Below are positions 35,626-44,581 of a DNA stretch of 47,064 bases, in pieces. The stretch comes from Methylomonas methanica. Lineage in GTDB: Bacteria > Pseudomonadota > Gammaproteobacteria > Methylococcales > Methylomonadaceae. Below the pieces are notes generated by a model, which was given only the letters and a program-made list of their open reading frames with translations, did not search any database and was not told the DNA's origin. The stretch is from contig LUUF01000057.1 of NCBI GenBank assembly GCA_001644045.1, positions 1-47,064 of the forward strand. The letters are read 5' to 3'. Position numbers and translations under genes: made by a program. Each line of letters begins with the position of its first letter. Position 1 is the first letter of the stretch.

Positions 35626-36503
35626 TGGTGACCAAAGGCACTTTATTAAACAACGAGCCGCTGGCGAAATACACCAGCTGGCGGGTCGGCGGGCCGGCGC
35701 AGCATTTGTATATCCCGGAAAACAAGGCCGACCTGATCGAATTTATCGCCGGTCTGCCGGCCGGCGAACCGCTGTACTGGATGGGTTTGGGCAGCAATTT
35801 ACTGGTGCGCGACGGCGGCATTCGCGGCACCGTGATCAACACCCGTGGCCGTCTGAAAGAAATGTATCTCGCCGATTCCGAACGAGTTTATGTGGAAGCC
35901 GGCGTGCCTTGCGCCCACATCGCCCGCTTTTGCGCGGATTTAGGACTGACCGGCGCCGAGTTTTTAGCCGGCATCCCTGGCACGATGGGCGGTGCGTTGA
36001 AAATGAATGCCGGCGCCTTTGGCGGCGAAACCTGGAGCATCGTCGAGAAAGTGGAAATGATCAACCCGCGCGGCGATGTGACCCAACGGGATCACCACGA
36101 ATTCGAAGTGGCCTACCGTTCGGTCAAGGGTTTGGCCGACGAATGGTTTTTGTCGGCACAGTTGAAATTGAGCAAGGGCAATAGCGAAGCCAGTCAGCAA
36201 CATATCAAAGCCTTGCTGGAAAAACGCAACGCCTCACAACCGACCAATAAACCGACTTGCGGCTCGGTATTCAAGAATCCGCCCGGCGATTACGCGGCGC
36301 GCTTGATCGAAGCCTGTGGCTTGAAAGGCTTTGCGATCGGCGGCGCGGTGGTGTCGGAAAAGCACGCCAATTTTATCGAGAATCGCGGCGACGCCAGCTC
36401 GGAAGACATAGAAGCCCTGATCGAACATATTCAAACTCAAGTACAAACGCAATTCGGCATCAGTCTGCAAACCGAAGTCTGCCGGGTAGGTGAAAAAGCA
36501 TGA
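35625..36503 (+). CDS. murB: UDP-N-acetylenolpyruvoylglucosamine reductase MurB
   Basis: MurB reduces the enolpyruvyl group with NADPH and FAD to form UDP-MurNAc. The protein is 292 residues from the ATG at 35625; a GTG at 35622 would add one residue and give a four-base overlap with murC. FAD-binding motifs are YWMGLGSNLLVRDGG and GIPGTMGGALKMNAGAFGGE; the catalytic serine lies in CGSVFKNP and the final glutamate in TEVCRVGE. Its length, shorter than the E. coli enzyme, fits the type II family. The stop overlaps ddl as ATGA. Confidence 0.95.
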   Translation: MVTKGTLLNNEPLAKYTSWRVGGPAQHLYIPENKADLIEFIAGLPAGEPLYWMGLGSNLLVRDGGIRGTVINTRGRLKEMYLADSERVYVEAGVPCAHIARFCADLGLTGAEFLAGIPGTMGGALKMNAGAFGGETWSIVEKVEMINPRGDVTQRDHHEFEVAYRSVKGLADEWFLSAQLKLSKGNSEASQQHIKALLEKRNASQPTNKPTCGSVFKNPPGDYAARLIEACGLKGFAIGGAVVSEKHANFIENRGDASSEDIEALIEHIQTQVQTQFGISLQTEVCRVGEKA

Positions 36504-37450
36504 AGCCATTACGCATCAAAAATGCCGCCGATTTCGGCAAAGTCGCGGTCCTGTTGGGCGGCTCGGCCGCAGAGCGCGAAATATCCTTGAACAGCGGCAA
36601 CGCAGTGTATCAAGCCTTGAAAGCACAAGGCGTCGATGCGGTGGCGATAGACGTGACCGGCAGCCCGATTCAGGCTTTAGCCGATGTCAAAGTCGACAGA
36701 GTATTCAACGTGATCCACGGCCGCGGCGGCGAAGACGGCGTGTTGCAAGCGATTCTACAAGTTTTGGGTTTGCCTTATACCGGTTCCGGGGTTATGGCAT
36801 CGGCATTGAGCATGGACAAATTACGCACCAAGCTGTGCTGGCAGGGCTTGGGCTTGAGCACTCCGCTTTGGTTCGTACTAAAAAGCCAGACCGATATTGA
36901 CGCCTGCATCGCCAAACTGGGTTTTCCGGTGATCGTCAAACCGGCGCAGGAAGGCTCCAGCATTGGGATGAGCAAAGCCACCAATCGCGACGAATTGGTC
37001 GCCGCGCTGCAATTGGCCAAACAGTATCTATGCGACGTGTATGCCGAACAATGGGTACAAGGCCAGGAATACACCGTCGGCGTACTGGACGGCGAAGCGC
37101 TACCGGCAATTCGCTTGGAAACACCCAATACCTTTTACGATTTCGACGCCAAATATCGGGCGAATACCACGAAATACCATTGCCCTTGCGGCTTGAGCGC
37201 AGAGCGCGAACAACAATTACAAGCCTTGGCGGTACAAGCCTGCCAGGCCTTGGATGTGAAAGGCTGGGCGCGCGTGGATGTATTTATCGACACTAACGAC
37301 CGGTCGCAACTGATCGAAGTCAATACCGTGCCGGGCATGACCGACCACAGTCTGGTGCCGATGGCAGCCAAAGCGGTGGGGATCAGTTTCGAGGAATTGG
37401 TCTGGCGCATTTTGGAAACCAGCATGGCGGGTCAAGGTGAGCCGGTTTAG
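36500..37450 (+). CDS. ddl: D-alanine-D-alanine ligase Ddl
   Basis: Ddl makes the D-Ala-D-Ala dipeptide used by MurF. The 316-residue ATP-grasp enzyme shows VAVLLGGSAAEREISLNSG (about 15-33), HGRGGEDGVLQAILQVLGLPYTGSG, the ATP-binding FPVIVKPAQEGSSIGM and the C-terminal LIEVNTVPGMTDHSLVP with the metal-binding Glu and Asn. Length and order are of the DdlB type found in the dcw cluster. It overlaps murB by four bases and ftsQ by 14. Confidence 0.97.
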   Translation: MKPLRIKNAADFGKVAVLLGGSAAEREISLNSGNAVYQALKAQGVDAVAIDVTGSPIQALADVKVDRVFNVIHGRGGEDGVLQAILQVLGLPYTGSGVMASALSMDKLRTKLCWQGLGLSTPLWFVLKSQTDIDACIAKLGFPVIVKPAQEGSSIGMSKATNRDELVAALQLAKQYLCDVYAEQWVQGQEYTVGVLDGEALPAIRLETPNTFYDFDAKYRANTTKYHCPCGLSAEREQQLQALAVQACQALDVKGWARVDVFIDTNDRSQLIEVNTVPGMTDHSLVPMAAKAVGISFEELVWRILETSMAGQGEPV

Positions 37451-38180
37451 ATTCATCCTGATTTCCGTGCTGTTGATCGGCGGGGCTTGGTGGGCGTGGC
37501 AGCAATTCGGCGCCAGCGCGCTGAGCAGCAAGCCGATCCGCTACGTAAAGATCGAAGGCGCGTTCCAATACACCAGCAAGGACAGGCTGAAAGAAGTATT
37601 GGCGCCGCAAATGAAACAGGGCTATTACCAGGCCGACATGAACGCGATTCACCAGGCGATTAAAGCGCTGCCCTTGGTGGACAAGGTAGACGTAAAGCGG
37701 GTGTGGCCGGACGCGGTGCATATAAAAATTACCGAGCAAAAGCCGGTGGTGCGCTGGGGGAAATCGGCGCTGTTGAACAAACAAGGCGATTTGTTGGTGC
37801 CGGACAATATCGACGAATTTAAAAATTTACCGCTGATTACCGGCCCGGACGGCCAGGAAAAGAAGCTGCTGGAGATTATGAAAGGCGTGTACATCGTCTT
37901 GAAGGATAAATCGATGCAGCTCGCAGAGTTTCACGTCAACGAACGTCGAGCCTGGCGGATTAAGTTAGCCAGCGGCATGGAGATGCAGTTGGGCAGAAAA
38001 GCGCCGCTGGAAAATATGCAGCGCTTTTTAAGAACCATGGATTTATTGGGTGAGGAACAGCTAGCCATGATAGCGAGCGTGGATACCCGTTACCCGAACG
38101 GCTTTGCAGTGACCTGGAAACCGGAAGTCACCAACATCGATTGGAAAGCAATCGTGGAAAAAAACAAAAACCTGATTTAA
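37437..38180 (+). CDS. ftsQ: Cell division protein FtsQ
   Basis: FtsQ is the bitopic divisome hub that binds FtsB and FtsL. The 247-residue protein starts with GTG inside the end of ddl. It has a short cytoplasmic tail, one membrane segment (about residues 5-22), a POTRA domain (about 33-105; IRYVKIEGAFQYTSKDRLKEVL to RVWPDAVHIKITEQKPVVRWG) and a beta domain to about 235 with RRAWRIKLASGMEMQLGR. Length is normal. It ends 20 bases before ftsA. Confidence 0.94.
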   Translation: MSRFRFILISVLLIGGAWWAWQQFGASALSSKPIRYVKIEGAFQYTSKDRLKEVLAPQMKQGYYQADMNAIHQAIKALPLVDKVDVKRVWPDAVHIKITEQKPVVRWGKSALLNKQGDLLVPDNIDEFKNLPLITGPDGQEKKLLEIMKGVYIVLKDKSMQLAEFHVNERRAWRIKLASGMEMQLGRKAPLENMQRFLRTMDLLGEEQLAMIASVDTRYPNGFAVTWKPEVTNIDWKAIVEKNKNLI

Positions 38181-38200
38181 ACGCTTACCGAGCATAAACA

Positions 38201-39427
38201 ATGGCCAAAAAGACAGATCGAAATTTATTAGTGGGGCTGGATATAGGCACGTCGAAAGTCGCTGCCATCGTCGGTGAATACCGGGGTGGCGACGAAATCG
38301 AAGTGATCGGTATCGGCACCGCACCGTCCAAGGGCCTGAAAAAAGGCATCGTGGTCAATCTGGAATCGACCGTGCACTCCATCCAGCGGGCGATAGAAGA
38401 AGCCGAATTGATGGCCGGCTGCCAGATCAAATCGGTGTTTGCGGGAATTGCCGGCAGCCATATTAAAAGCCTGAATTCGCACGGCATCGTCGCCATCAAG
38501 GAAAAGGAAGTCACTCAGCACGACATAGACCGGGTGATCGATTCGGCGCGGGCGGTGGCAATTCCGGCCGATCAGAAAATCCTGCACATCTTGCCGCAGG
38601 AGTTTGTAATCGACCAGCAGGAAGGCATCAAGGAGCCGATCGGCATGTCCGGCATTCGTCTGGAAGCCAAGGTGCACATGGTCACCAGCAGCGTCAGTGC
38701 CGAACAAAACATCGTCAAATGCATCCGCAAATGCGGACTGGATGTAGACGATATCGTGCTCGAGCAGCTGGCCTCGTGCGCGGCAGTCTTGACCGACGAC
38801 GAGAAAGACTTGGGGGTGTGTCTGATCGACATTGGCGGCGGCACCACCGATATTGCGATTTTCTCGGAAGGCGCGATCAAGCACACGGCGGTGATTCCCA
38901 TCGCCGGCGATCAAGTCACCAACGACATCGCCGTGGCTTTGCGGACGCCGACCAAAAACGCGGAGGAAATCAAACGCCAGTATGCTTGCGCGTTGACGCA
39001 ATTGGCCGACCCGCAACAAACCATCGCGGTACCCAGCATCGGCGACCGCGAACCACGCAAAATTTCCGCACAAAATCTGGCGGAAATCGTCGAGCCGCGT
39101 TATGAAGAATTGATGTTGTTGGTACAAGCAGAGTTAAGAAGAAGTGGGTATGAAGATTTAATTGCGGCCGGCATGGTAATTACCGGCGGCAGTTCGCAAG
39201 TAAGAGGATTGGTCGAGTTGGCGGAGGAAATATTCCATATGCCGGTTCGCATGGGTGTACCGCTACATGTATCCGGATTGACCGATGTAGCGGAAAACCC
39301 GATTTATTCGACCGCGGTGGGTTTGTTGCTGTACGGCAAGGATCATCACGGCCGGGCGTTAGGCATGAACGATGATGGCGCGGATCTGTTATCAAAAATC
39401 AAAAGCTGGTTTCAAGGAAATTTTTAA
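38201..39427 (+). CDS. ftsA: Cell division protein FtsA
   Basis: FtsA is the actin-like protein that tethers FtsZ to the membrane. The 408-residue protein has the phosphate-1 loop VGLDIGTSKVAAIVGEY (about 11-27), the SHI/1C subdomain (about 85-165), phosphate-2 CLIDIGGGTTDIAIF, the adenosine motif MVITGGSSQVRGLVELA and the C-terminal amphipathic membrane helix ending SKIKSWFQGNF. All are standard. It is followed by ftsZ after 23 bases that contain a strong ribosome site. Confidence 0.97.
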   Translation: MAKKTDRNLLVGLDIGTSKVAAIVGEYRGGDEIEVIGIGTAPSKGLKKGIVVNLESTVHSIQRAIEEAELMAGCQIKSVFAGIAGSHIKSLNSHGIVAIKEKEVTQHDIDRVIDSARAVAIPADQKILHILPQEFVIDQQEGIKEPIGMSGIRLEAKVHMVTSSVSAEQNIVKCIRKCGLDVDDIVLEQLASCAAVLTDDEKDLGVCLIDIGGGTTDIAIFSEGAIKHTAVIPIAGDQVTNDIAVALRTPTKNAEEIKRQYACALTQLADPQQTIAVPSIGDREPRKISAQNLAEIVEPRYEELMLLVQAELRRSGYEDLIAAGMVITGGSSQVRGLVELAEEIFHMPVRMGVPLHVSGLTDVAENPIYSTAVGLLLYGKDHHGRALGMNDDGADLLSKIKSWFQGNF

Positions 39428-39450
39428 TTTTTTGTCTGGAGGGTGTGAAA

Positions 39451-40611
39451 ATGAAATATGAATTATTGGATAGTAGCGGCACCGCGGTTATCAAGGTCAT
39501 CGGAGTAGGTGGCGGTGGCGGCAACGCGGTTAATCACATGGTGGAAGATGGTATCGACGGCGTGCAATTTATCTGCGCCAACACCGATGCCCAAGCGCTG
39601 CGGGAAATGAGCGTAGAGTCCATCGTGCAATTGGGTGTAGAACTAACCAAAGGCCTGGGAGCAGGCACTCGTCCTGAAGTAGGCAGAGCCGCAGCGGAAG
39701 AAAATCGCGACCGCATCCGCGAAGTGATTGCCGGCGCCGACATGGTGTTTCTGACCGCCGGCATGGGCGGCGGTACCGGTACCGGTGCCATCGCGGTATT
39801 TGCCGAAGTGGCCAAGGAATTGGGCGTGTTGACAGTAGCGGTCGTATCCAAACCTTTCGATTTTGAAGGCTCCAAGAAAAAAGGCGTGGCCGATGCCGGC
39901 TTGCGCGAACTGGAAAAACTGGTCGATTCATTGATCATCATTCCTAACCAAAAATTGCTGCCGACTTTAGGCAACAATAAATCGCTGGTGGAAGCATTTC
40001 GCGCGGCCAACGATGTATTGCGCGACGCGGTGCAAGGTATTACCGAGCTGATTACTCACCCAGGCCTGATGAACGTCGACTTTGCCGACGTGAAAACCGT
40101 GATGTCCAATATGGGCAGCGCGATCATGGGTACCGGTGTTGCGAGTGGAGAAAACCGCGCGCGTTTGGCGGCGGAAAAAGCCATTGCCTGCCCATTGCTG
40201 GATGACAACAATCTGCAAGGCGCGCGCGGCATTCTGGTAAACGTTACCTCCAATGGCGACTTGGGTCTGAACGAGTTCGACGAAATCGGCAGCATCATGC
40301 ATGCTTTCGCTTCCGAAGACGCCGACATGAAAATCGGTATGGCGGTCAACCCGGCGATGGGCCAGGAAATTAAAGTCACCGTCGTCGCCACCGGTATGGG
40401 TGAAAAAGCCAAGCAAGCCGCTTCGCCTATCAGCTTGGTGAAAAAAGTCGCGGCCGGCGAGATCAATTACGATCAATTGGACAAACCCACCATCGTGCGC
40501 CAGCAAAAACAGGAATCGACTCGGGAATCTCGCTTCGGCGCGCAACCCAGAAACGATGTGGACCTGGATTACCTGGACGTACCGGCTTTCTTAAGACGCC
40601 AAGCAGACTAA
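39451..40611 (+). CDS. ftsZ: Cell division protein FtsZ
   Basis: FtsZ is the tubulin-like GTPase that forms the division ring. I start it at the ATG at 39451 (386 residues) because GGAGG lies eight bases upstream; a GTG at 39445 would be too close. Nucleotide-binding elements are IGVGGGGGNAVNHM and the tubulin signature GGGTGTGAIAVFA; the T7 synergy loop region NVDFADVKTVM follows. The conserved C-terminal peptide DYLDVPAFLRRQAD binds FtsA and ZipA. It ends the dcw transcript before a stem-loop. Confidence 0.97.
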   Translation: MKYELLDSSGTAVIKVIGVGGGGGNAVNHMVEDGIDGVQFICANTDAQALREMSVESIVQLGVELTKGLGAGTRPEVGRAAAEENRDRIREVIAGADMVFLTAGMGGGTGTGAIAVFAEVAKELGVLTVAVVSKPFDFEGSKKKGVADAGLRELEKLVDSLIIIPNQKLLPTLGNNKSLVEAFRAANDVLRDAVQGITELITHPGLMNVDFADVKTVMSNMGSAIMGTGVASGENRARLAAEKAIACPLLDDNNLQGARGILVNVTSNGDLGLNEFDEIGSIMHAFASEDADMKIGMAVNPAMGQEIKVTVVATGMGEKAKQAASPISLVKKVAAGEINYDQLDKPTIVRQQKQESTRESRFGAQPRNDVDLDYLDVPAFLRRQAD

Positions 40612-40647
40612 GGGCCGCTTGCGGCAAGTCTATGAGGCAGCTAAGCC

Positions 40648-40700
40648 AAGTTCGGGGGGAGCTATCGCATAATCTGTGATAGACTCCCCGACTTTGTTTT
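40648..40700 (+). terminator. Stem-loop terminator or attenuator between ftsZ and lpxC
   Basis: Arms AAGT-CGGGG..AG-TATC (40648-40665) pair with GATAG-ACTCCCCG-ACTT (40678-40694) around an 11-12 base loop, with two small bulges; TTTGTTTT follows. It lies 37 bases after the ftsZ stop and 20 before lpxC, so lpxC may be partly separated from the dcw transcript. No separate lpxC promoter is clear. Confidence 0.6.
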
Positions 40701-40719
40701 ACCTATTTGTCGGCATTTC

Positions 40720-41646
40720 ATGATTAAACAGCGTACTTTAAAAAACACCATCAGAGCCACCGGCGTCGGTTTGCATACCGGCGATAAGGTCTACCTGACC
40801 CTGCACCCCTCCGAACCCGATACCGGCATCCGTTTTCGCCGCGTGGATTTGGAAACTCCGGTGATGATAGCCGCGCGCCCTGAAAATGTCGGCGAAACCA
40901 AATTGTCCACGACTTTGGTCCGTGACGGCGTCAAGGTGTCCACCGTCGAACATTTGCTGTCGGCTTTGGCCGGTTTGGGTATAGACAACGCCATTGTCGA
41001 CGTCAGCGCCGCCGAAGTGCCCATTATGGACGGCAGCGCTGGACCGTTTGTGTTTCTGTTGCAATCGGCTGGCGTGGTCGAGCAGGACGTACCCAAACAA
41101 TACATCCGCATCAAACGCGCAATCCGCGTGGAAGACGGCGACAAATGGGCCGCATTCGAACCGTTCGATGGCTTTAAAGTCACCTTTACCATCGATTTCG
41201 AACACCCGGCGTTTTCCGAGCACTTGAAGACGGCGGTGATGGATTTCTCTTCGACTACGTTTGTGAAGGAAGTCAGCCGAGCCCGCACCTTCGGCTTTAT
41301 GAAAGACATTGAATTTTTACGCGAAAATAATCTGGCGTTAGGCGGCAGCCTGGATAACGCCATCGTGGTGGACGACGACAAAGTGTTAAACGAAGACGGC
41401 CTGCGTTATGCGGACGAATTCGTGAAGCACAAAATTCTCGACGCGATCGGCGACCTGTATTTGCTGGGCTACAGCCTGATCGGCGAATATCAGGGCTTCA
41501 AATCCGGCCATGCGCTGAACAACAAGTTGCTGCTAAGCCTAATGAACGACAAAGACGCCTGGGAAATGGTGACTTTCGATACCGCCGAAGAAGCACCGAT
41601 TTCCTTTATGCATTCCGCGCAAACATCGGCACGCGCGACGGGTTAA
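40720..41646 (+). CDS. lpxC: UDP-3-O-acyl-GlcNAc deacetylase LpxC
   Basis: LpxC is the zinc enzyme of the committed step of lipid A synthesis. The 308-residue protein begins [21 protein letters not shown] as in the family. Zinc ligands are H78 (in EHLLSAL), H237 and D241 ([10 protein letters not shown]), with E77 as base and H264 (SGHALNN) as the acid, each one lower than in E. coli. Its place after ftsZ is conserved in gammaproteobacteria and links outer-membrane synthesis to the wall and division cluster. Confidence 0.97.
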   Translation: MIKQRTLKNTIRATGVGLHTGDKVYLTLHPSEPDTGIRFRRVDLETPVMIAARPENVGETKLSTTLVRDGVKVSTVEHLLSALAGLGIDNAIVDVSAAEVPIMDGSAGPFVFLLQSAGVVEQDVPKQYIRIKRAIRVEDGDKWAAFEPFDGFKVTFTIDFEHPAFSEHLKTAVMDFSSTTFVKEVSRARTFGFMKDIEFLRENNLALGGSLDNAIVVDDDKVLNEDGLRYADEFVKHKILDAIGDLYLLGYSLIGEYQGFKSGHALNNKLLLSLMNDKDAWEMVTFDTAEEAPISFMHSAQTSARATG

Positions 41647-41676
41647 CCCCACCACGCATACCGTTTAAGCTGTGCC

Positions 41677-41714
41677 GTGGCCGGTCAACTCGATCGGCCA
41701 CAATCGCGGCCACA
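41677..41714. repeat. Inverted repeat between lpxC and dciA
   Basis: GTGGCCG (41677-41683) and CGGCCAC (41695-41701) form a 7-bp stem with an 11-base loop, and a third related copy GCGGCCAC ends at 41714. It sits in the short space between two convergent genes and may reduce read-through, but there is no T tract on either side. Confidence 0.35.
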
Positions 41715-41719
41715 CTCCC

Positions 41720-42181
41720 CTAACCTTCCTGCAAGCGTTTCGCCAAAGTGGCGCCCAAACGCGTCAACGCCACAGCCAAAACATCCTGTTCGTCTGCCGG
41801 CTTAAACTGCTGCGCAATCAAACCGACATTTTCCGCTGACGGCAAACGTGGTGTGCGCTTTGGCCGAATCGGCTCGACCATCGGCGGGACGATGCGCACT
41901 TGTAATCTGACAACATAAGGATGCCCGGCGGCATGCAGCTTGTCCAAAACAGCCCGGTTGAAAAAGCGGATTTGCGATGCCCAACTGGCCGAATCGCAGT
42001 ACAACAGCAGCTGCGAGCCCGACGCCACGCAATGCACGGCGTGTCCCACCAACGCAGCAGGCAAAGCACTTTTTACGATGCCCAACATAGCCTGCTGGGC
42101 TTCAACTTGATCTAAACACAGTGTCAAAGACTCATTTCCAAAACTCAGCACCGGCCTAAATGGTTTTACCAAGTTTTTCAT
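41720..42181 (-). CDS. DciA-like protein (DUF721), predicted helicase loader
   Basis: This 153-residue protein has a DUF721/DciA-type N-terminal domain (about residues 15-95), with ALVGHAVHCVASGSQLLLYCDSASWASQIRFF including the conserved W in SASWASQIRF. DciA is the ancestral loader of the replicative helicase DnaB in bacteria that lack DnaC. The C-terminal half (basic RPKRTPRLP followed by a helical tail) is variable in the family. Position opposite lpxC is usual in gammaproteobacteria. Family assignment is good; the function is inferred from the family. Confidence 0.8.
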   Translation of the reverse strand: MKNLVKPFRPVLSFGNESLTLCLDQVEAQQAMLGIVKSALPAALVGHAVHCVASGSQLLLYCDSASWASQIRFFNRAVLDKLHAAGHPYVVRLQVRIVPPMVEPIRPKRTPRLPSAENVGLIAQQFKPADEQDVLAVALTRLGATLAKRLQEG

Positions 42182-42357
42182 ATCTTCACGAAGGGCACTA
42201 AAAATACCACTGTTTGACTAAATTTAGGCATAATGCGTCGGTTTTATTGAAATACCTTTATTAACATAGACTTTTCACATTCGAATCATTTTGCTCGATT
42301 TGCCACAGTATTCTCAAACCAGACGACTGTATTAGTATTTTTTGGCCGGCCTTTAAA

Positions 42358-42846
42358 ATGCGTAAAAATAGAAACTCCCGATATAAAAAAAATTCAAATA
42401 CAAAACGCTTATTACCCCGCAACAACAGCTTGGATAAAAAAAAAATCGTTGTCAACAAACGATTCAGAAAAACCGCCTGGCAAGTTTTTAACTTTACAAT
42501 GGTAGGCGGCGTAGCAACCGCAACCCATACCAGTTTATTTATTTTCATGATGGAAACGCATTTCGCAAAAGCATTACAAGCAAACTTTATCGCCTTTAGC
42601 GTAGCATTTTTAATCTCTTTTTTAGGCCAGTTTCATTGGACTTTTAGAAATAGCGGCGAAAGCCACTGGGCCAAAAAGATGGCTAAGTTCATGGTTGTGG
42701 CATTGATAGGCTTGGGATTGAATACTACCGCTGTGTACATTATTGTAGACCAGTTATTGTTGTCCTATAACTATGCCGTATTGTTTATGACTACGGCCGT
42801 ACCAGCTACCACCTTTATTATTAACAAAAAGTGGGCGTTTACATAA
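42358..42846 (+). CDS. GtrA-like membrane protein
   Basis: This 162-residue protein has about four membrane segments and the GtrA/DPMS domain (about residues 42-162), with FTMVGGVATATH at the first helix and FHWTFRNSG and IINKKWAFT at the ends of hydrophobic blocks, both typical of the family. GtrA proteins are thought to flip undecaprenyl-linked sugars across the inner membrane. The first 40 residues are strongly basic and unusual; no ribosome site precedes this ATG, so translation may begin later. It converges on the methyltransferase gene, while its likely GtrB partner is on the other strand. Confidence 0.78.
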   Translation: MRKNRNSRYKKNSNTKRLLPRNNSLDKKKIVVNKRFRKTAWQVFNFTMVGGVATATHTSLFIFMMETHFAKALQANFIAFSVAFLISFLGQFHWTFRNSGESHWAKKMAKFMVVALIGLGLNTTAVYIIVDQLLLSYNYAVLFMTTAVPATTFIINKKWAFT

Positions 42847-42857
42847 CATTATACTTT

Positions 42858-43583
42858 TTATGGTTTTTTTGCCAGACAAAATGCGGTTAGGCCGACAATT
42901 CTATTCACTGAAAAGAGCACTTTCAACTCTATGACATGGACCGCTATAAGCAGAAAATTGACGAAGTTATTGGATTTTGTTAGATCGCTTTTTGCCGACA
43001 ACTGTCCCGCATTCAACAGCGCCCTTTTTATCAAACGTATAACCGCGACAACGGGAAATAAAAACCCGAAGAAATAGCGCCCCTTCACAACTTCCAGCCC
43101 CGCGCTATTAACTAAACGCTCTAATTTCGCGAGTGTATATCGTCGTTTATGCTCCAAAAAAACATCATGTCCCGACCACAGAAAATTAAAAGCCGGAACG
43201 GAAATCAACACATGGCCTCCAGAAGGAATCTGATCGGAATAATATTTTAATACCACCAGGTCATCTTCAACATGTTCCAGCACATCAATCATTAGAACCA
43301 ATGACTCATCCGCGCTCTTCACCGACCTAACAAAACGAATACATTTCCCTTTGTAGCTTTCCAGTTTTTCATCCACCTCATATGCGGTATCAACACATCG
43401 CGCATTCTCGACGAGATCGTGGTTCATCAACGATTTAGAAAACACGCCGGAACCGGCCCCAACATCAAGAACGCTTTTCCCTGCCACCGGCTTCAAAAGA
43501 TGTCGAATAACATTCCCTTTGGAGACGTAATACCAATGACCGTAAACAGACTCGCCCAATATATCTTCTTCTTTTACATCCAT
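42858..43583 (-). CDS. SAM-dependent class I methyltransferase
   Basis: This 241-residue protein has the SAM-binding motif I SVLDVGAGSGVFSK (about 37-50), an acidic strand end at about 66-72, and motif LMIDVLEHVEDD like the UbiG/Methyltransf_11 and 12 families, followed by SGGHVLISVPAFNFLWSGHD. The last 80 residues hold two hydrophobic stretches (about 166-190 and 208-235), so it may sit on or in the membrane. It starts three bases after the glycosyltransferase stop, so the two form an operon. Modification of a lipid-linked sugar is a reasonable guess from context; the substrate cannot be read. Confidence 0.82.
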   Translation of the reverse strand: MDVKEEDILGESVYGHWYYVSKGNVIRHLLKPVAGKSVLDVGAGSGVFSKSLMNHDLVENARCVDTAYEVDEKLESYKGKCIRFVRSVKSADESLVLMIDVLEHVEDDLVVLKYYSDQIPSGGHVLISVPAFNFLWSGHDVFLEHKRRYTLAKLERLVNSAGLEVVKGRYFFGFLFPVVAVIRLIKRALLNAGQLSAKSDLTKSNNFVNFLLIAVHVIELKVLFSVNRIVGLTAFCLAKKP

Positions 43584-43586
43584 AAG

Positions 43587-44507
43587 TTATTTTTTAATTA
43601 TTTTATTGACAAAGTAAAGCGGCCGCCGTTTCGTCTCGGAAAATGCTCGCCCAAGATATTCACCTAAAATACCGATAAAAATAAGCTGAATTCCGCCCAA
43701 AAATAAAATAGTAACGATTAACGATGGATAACCGGCCACATCATTGCCAAAAACTATGGTATCCACAATAATATAAGCACCATAACAGAACGCCATAAAG
43801 GCAACAAATCCGCCGATGTAACTAGCCAATTTCAGTGGAATTTCTGTAAATGAAGTTATGCCTTCCAGCGCGAAATTCCATAATTTCCAATAATTCCATT
43901 TTGTTTCACCCGCATAACGAGGGTCCCTTTTATAATCGACGGCAATAGCCGGGTACCCTATCCAGGCATATAAACCTTTCATAAAACGGTTTCTTTCTGG
44001 TAACTGCTTCAAGGCATCGACCGCTCGCCGACTCAATAAGCGAAAGTCTCCAGTATCCGCCGGAATATCTATCTGAGTCATTCCCCTGATAAACCGGTAA
44101 AATAAAAATGAGGTGGTTTTTTTAATAATGGACTCACCGTCTCGGCTTATTCTACGTGCATAAATATTGTCATAGCCATTCCGCCATTGCTCAACAAGCG
44201 CCGGTATCAGTTCAGGTGGGTCTTGCAAATCAGCGTCTATAATTACTATTGCTTCTCCTCTGGCAAAATCGATACCGGCCGAAACGGCAATTTCTTTTCC
44301 AAAATTGCGGCTTAAATCGATCACTACCACCCTGTCGTCTTGCCGACTCAAGCTTTCCAACAATGCTAAAGTATCATCGCGACTACCATCGTTAACAAAA
44401 ACCAACTCGTAAGGCAAACCTAAACCCTCGAGTACGCCAGTAATTCGGCGATAAAACTCATACAATACTTCTTCTTCGTTATAAGCCGGGACGATTATCG
44501 ACAGCAT
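43587..44507 (-). CDS. GT2 polyprenyl-phosphate glycosyltransferase (GtrB-like)
   Basis: This 306-residue family 2 glycosyltransferase starts MLSIIVPAYNEEEVL, has VNDGSRDDT (about 38-46), the metal-binding DADLQDPPEL, and TGDFRLLSRRAVDAL, then two C-terminal membrane segments (about 225-250 and 262-285). This is the layout of GtrB, which moves glucose from UDP-glucose to undecaprenyl phosphate. I use the ATG at 44507, which has AAGGTG six bases upstream; the frame is open 14 codons further. It is first in a two-gene operon with the methyltransferase. Confidence 0.88.
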   Translation of the reverse strand: MLSIIVPAYNEEEVLYEFYRRITGVLEGLGLPYELVFVNDGSRDDTLALLESLSRQDDRVVVIDLSRNFGKEIAVSAGIDFARGEAIVIIDADLQDPPELIPALVEQWRNGYDNIYARRISRDGESIIKKTTSFLFYRFIRGMTQIDIPADTGDFRLLSRRAVDALKQLPERNRFMKGLYAWIGYPAIAVDYKRDPRYAGETKWNYWKLWNFALEGITSFTEIPLKLASYIGGFVAFMAFCYGAYIIVDTIVFGNDVAGYPSLIVTILFLGGIQLIFIGILGEYLGRAFSETKRRPLYFVNKIIKK

Positions 44508-44581
44508 ACGCTTCACCTTACCTAAATTGACCGAAATTGATAGCGACATTTTCCTTTAAAATCTATAGATAAGGAAATAGA

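Noticed and set aside
38228-39127. 299-codon open frame on the minus strand
   Set aside because: It lies fully antisense to ftsA, has no family-like motifs or ribosome site, and its composition is that of a shadow frame of a GC-rich gene.
39967-40545. 192-codon open frame on the minus strand
   Set aside because: Antisense to ftsZ with no recognisable protein features.
40791-41381. 196-codon open frame on the minus strand
   Set aside because: Antisense to lpxC; Ser/Thr-rich shadow frame.
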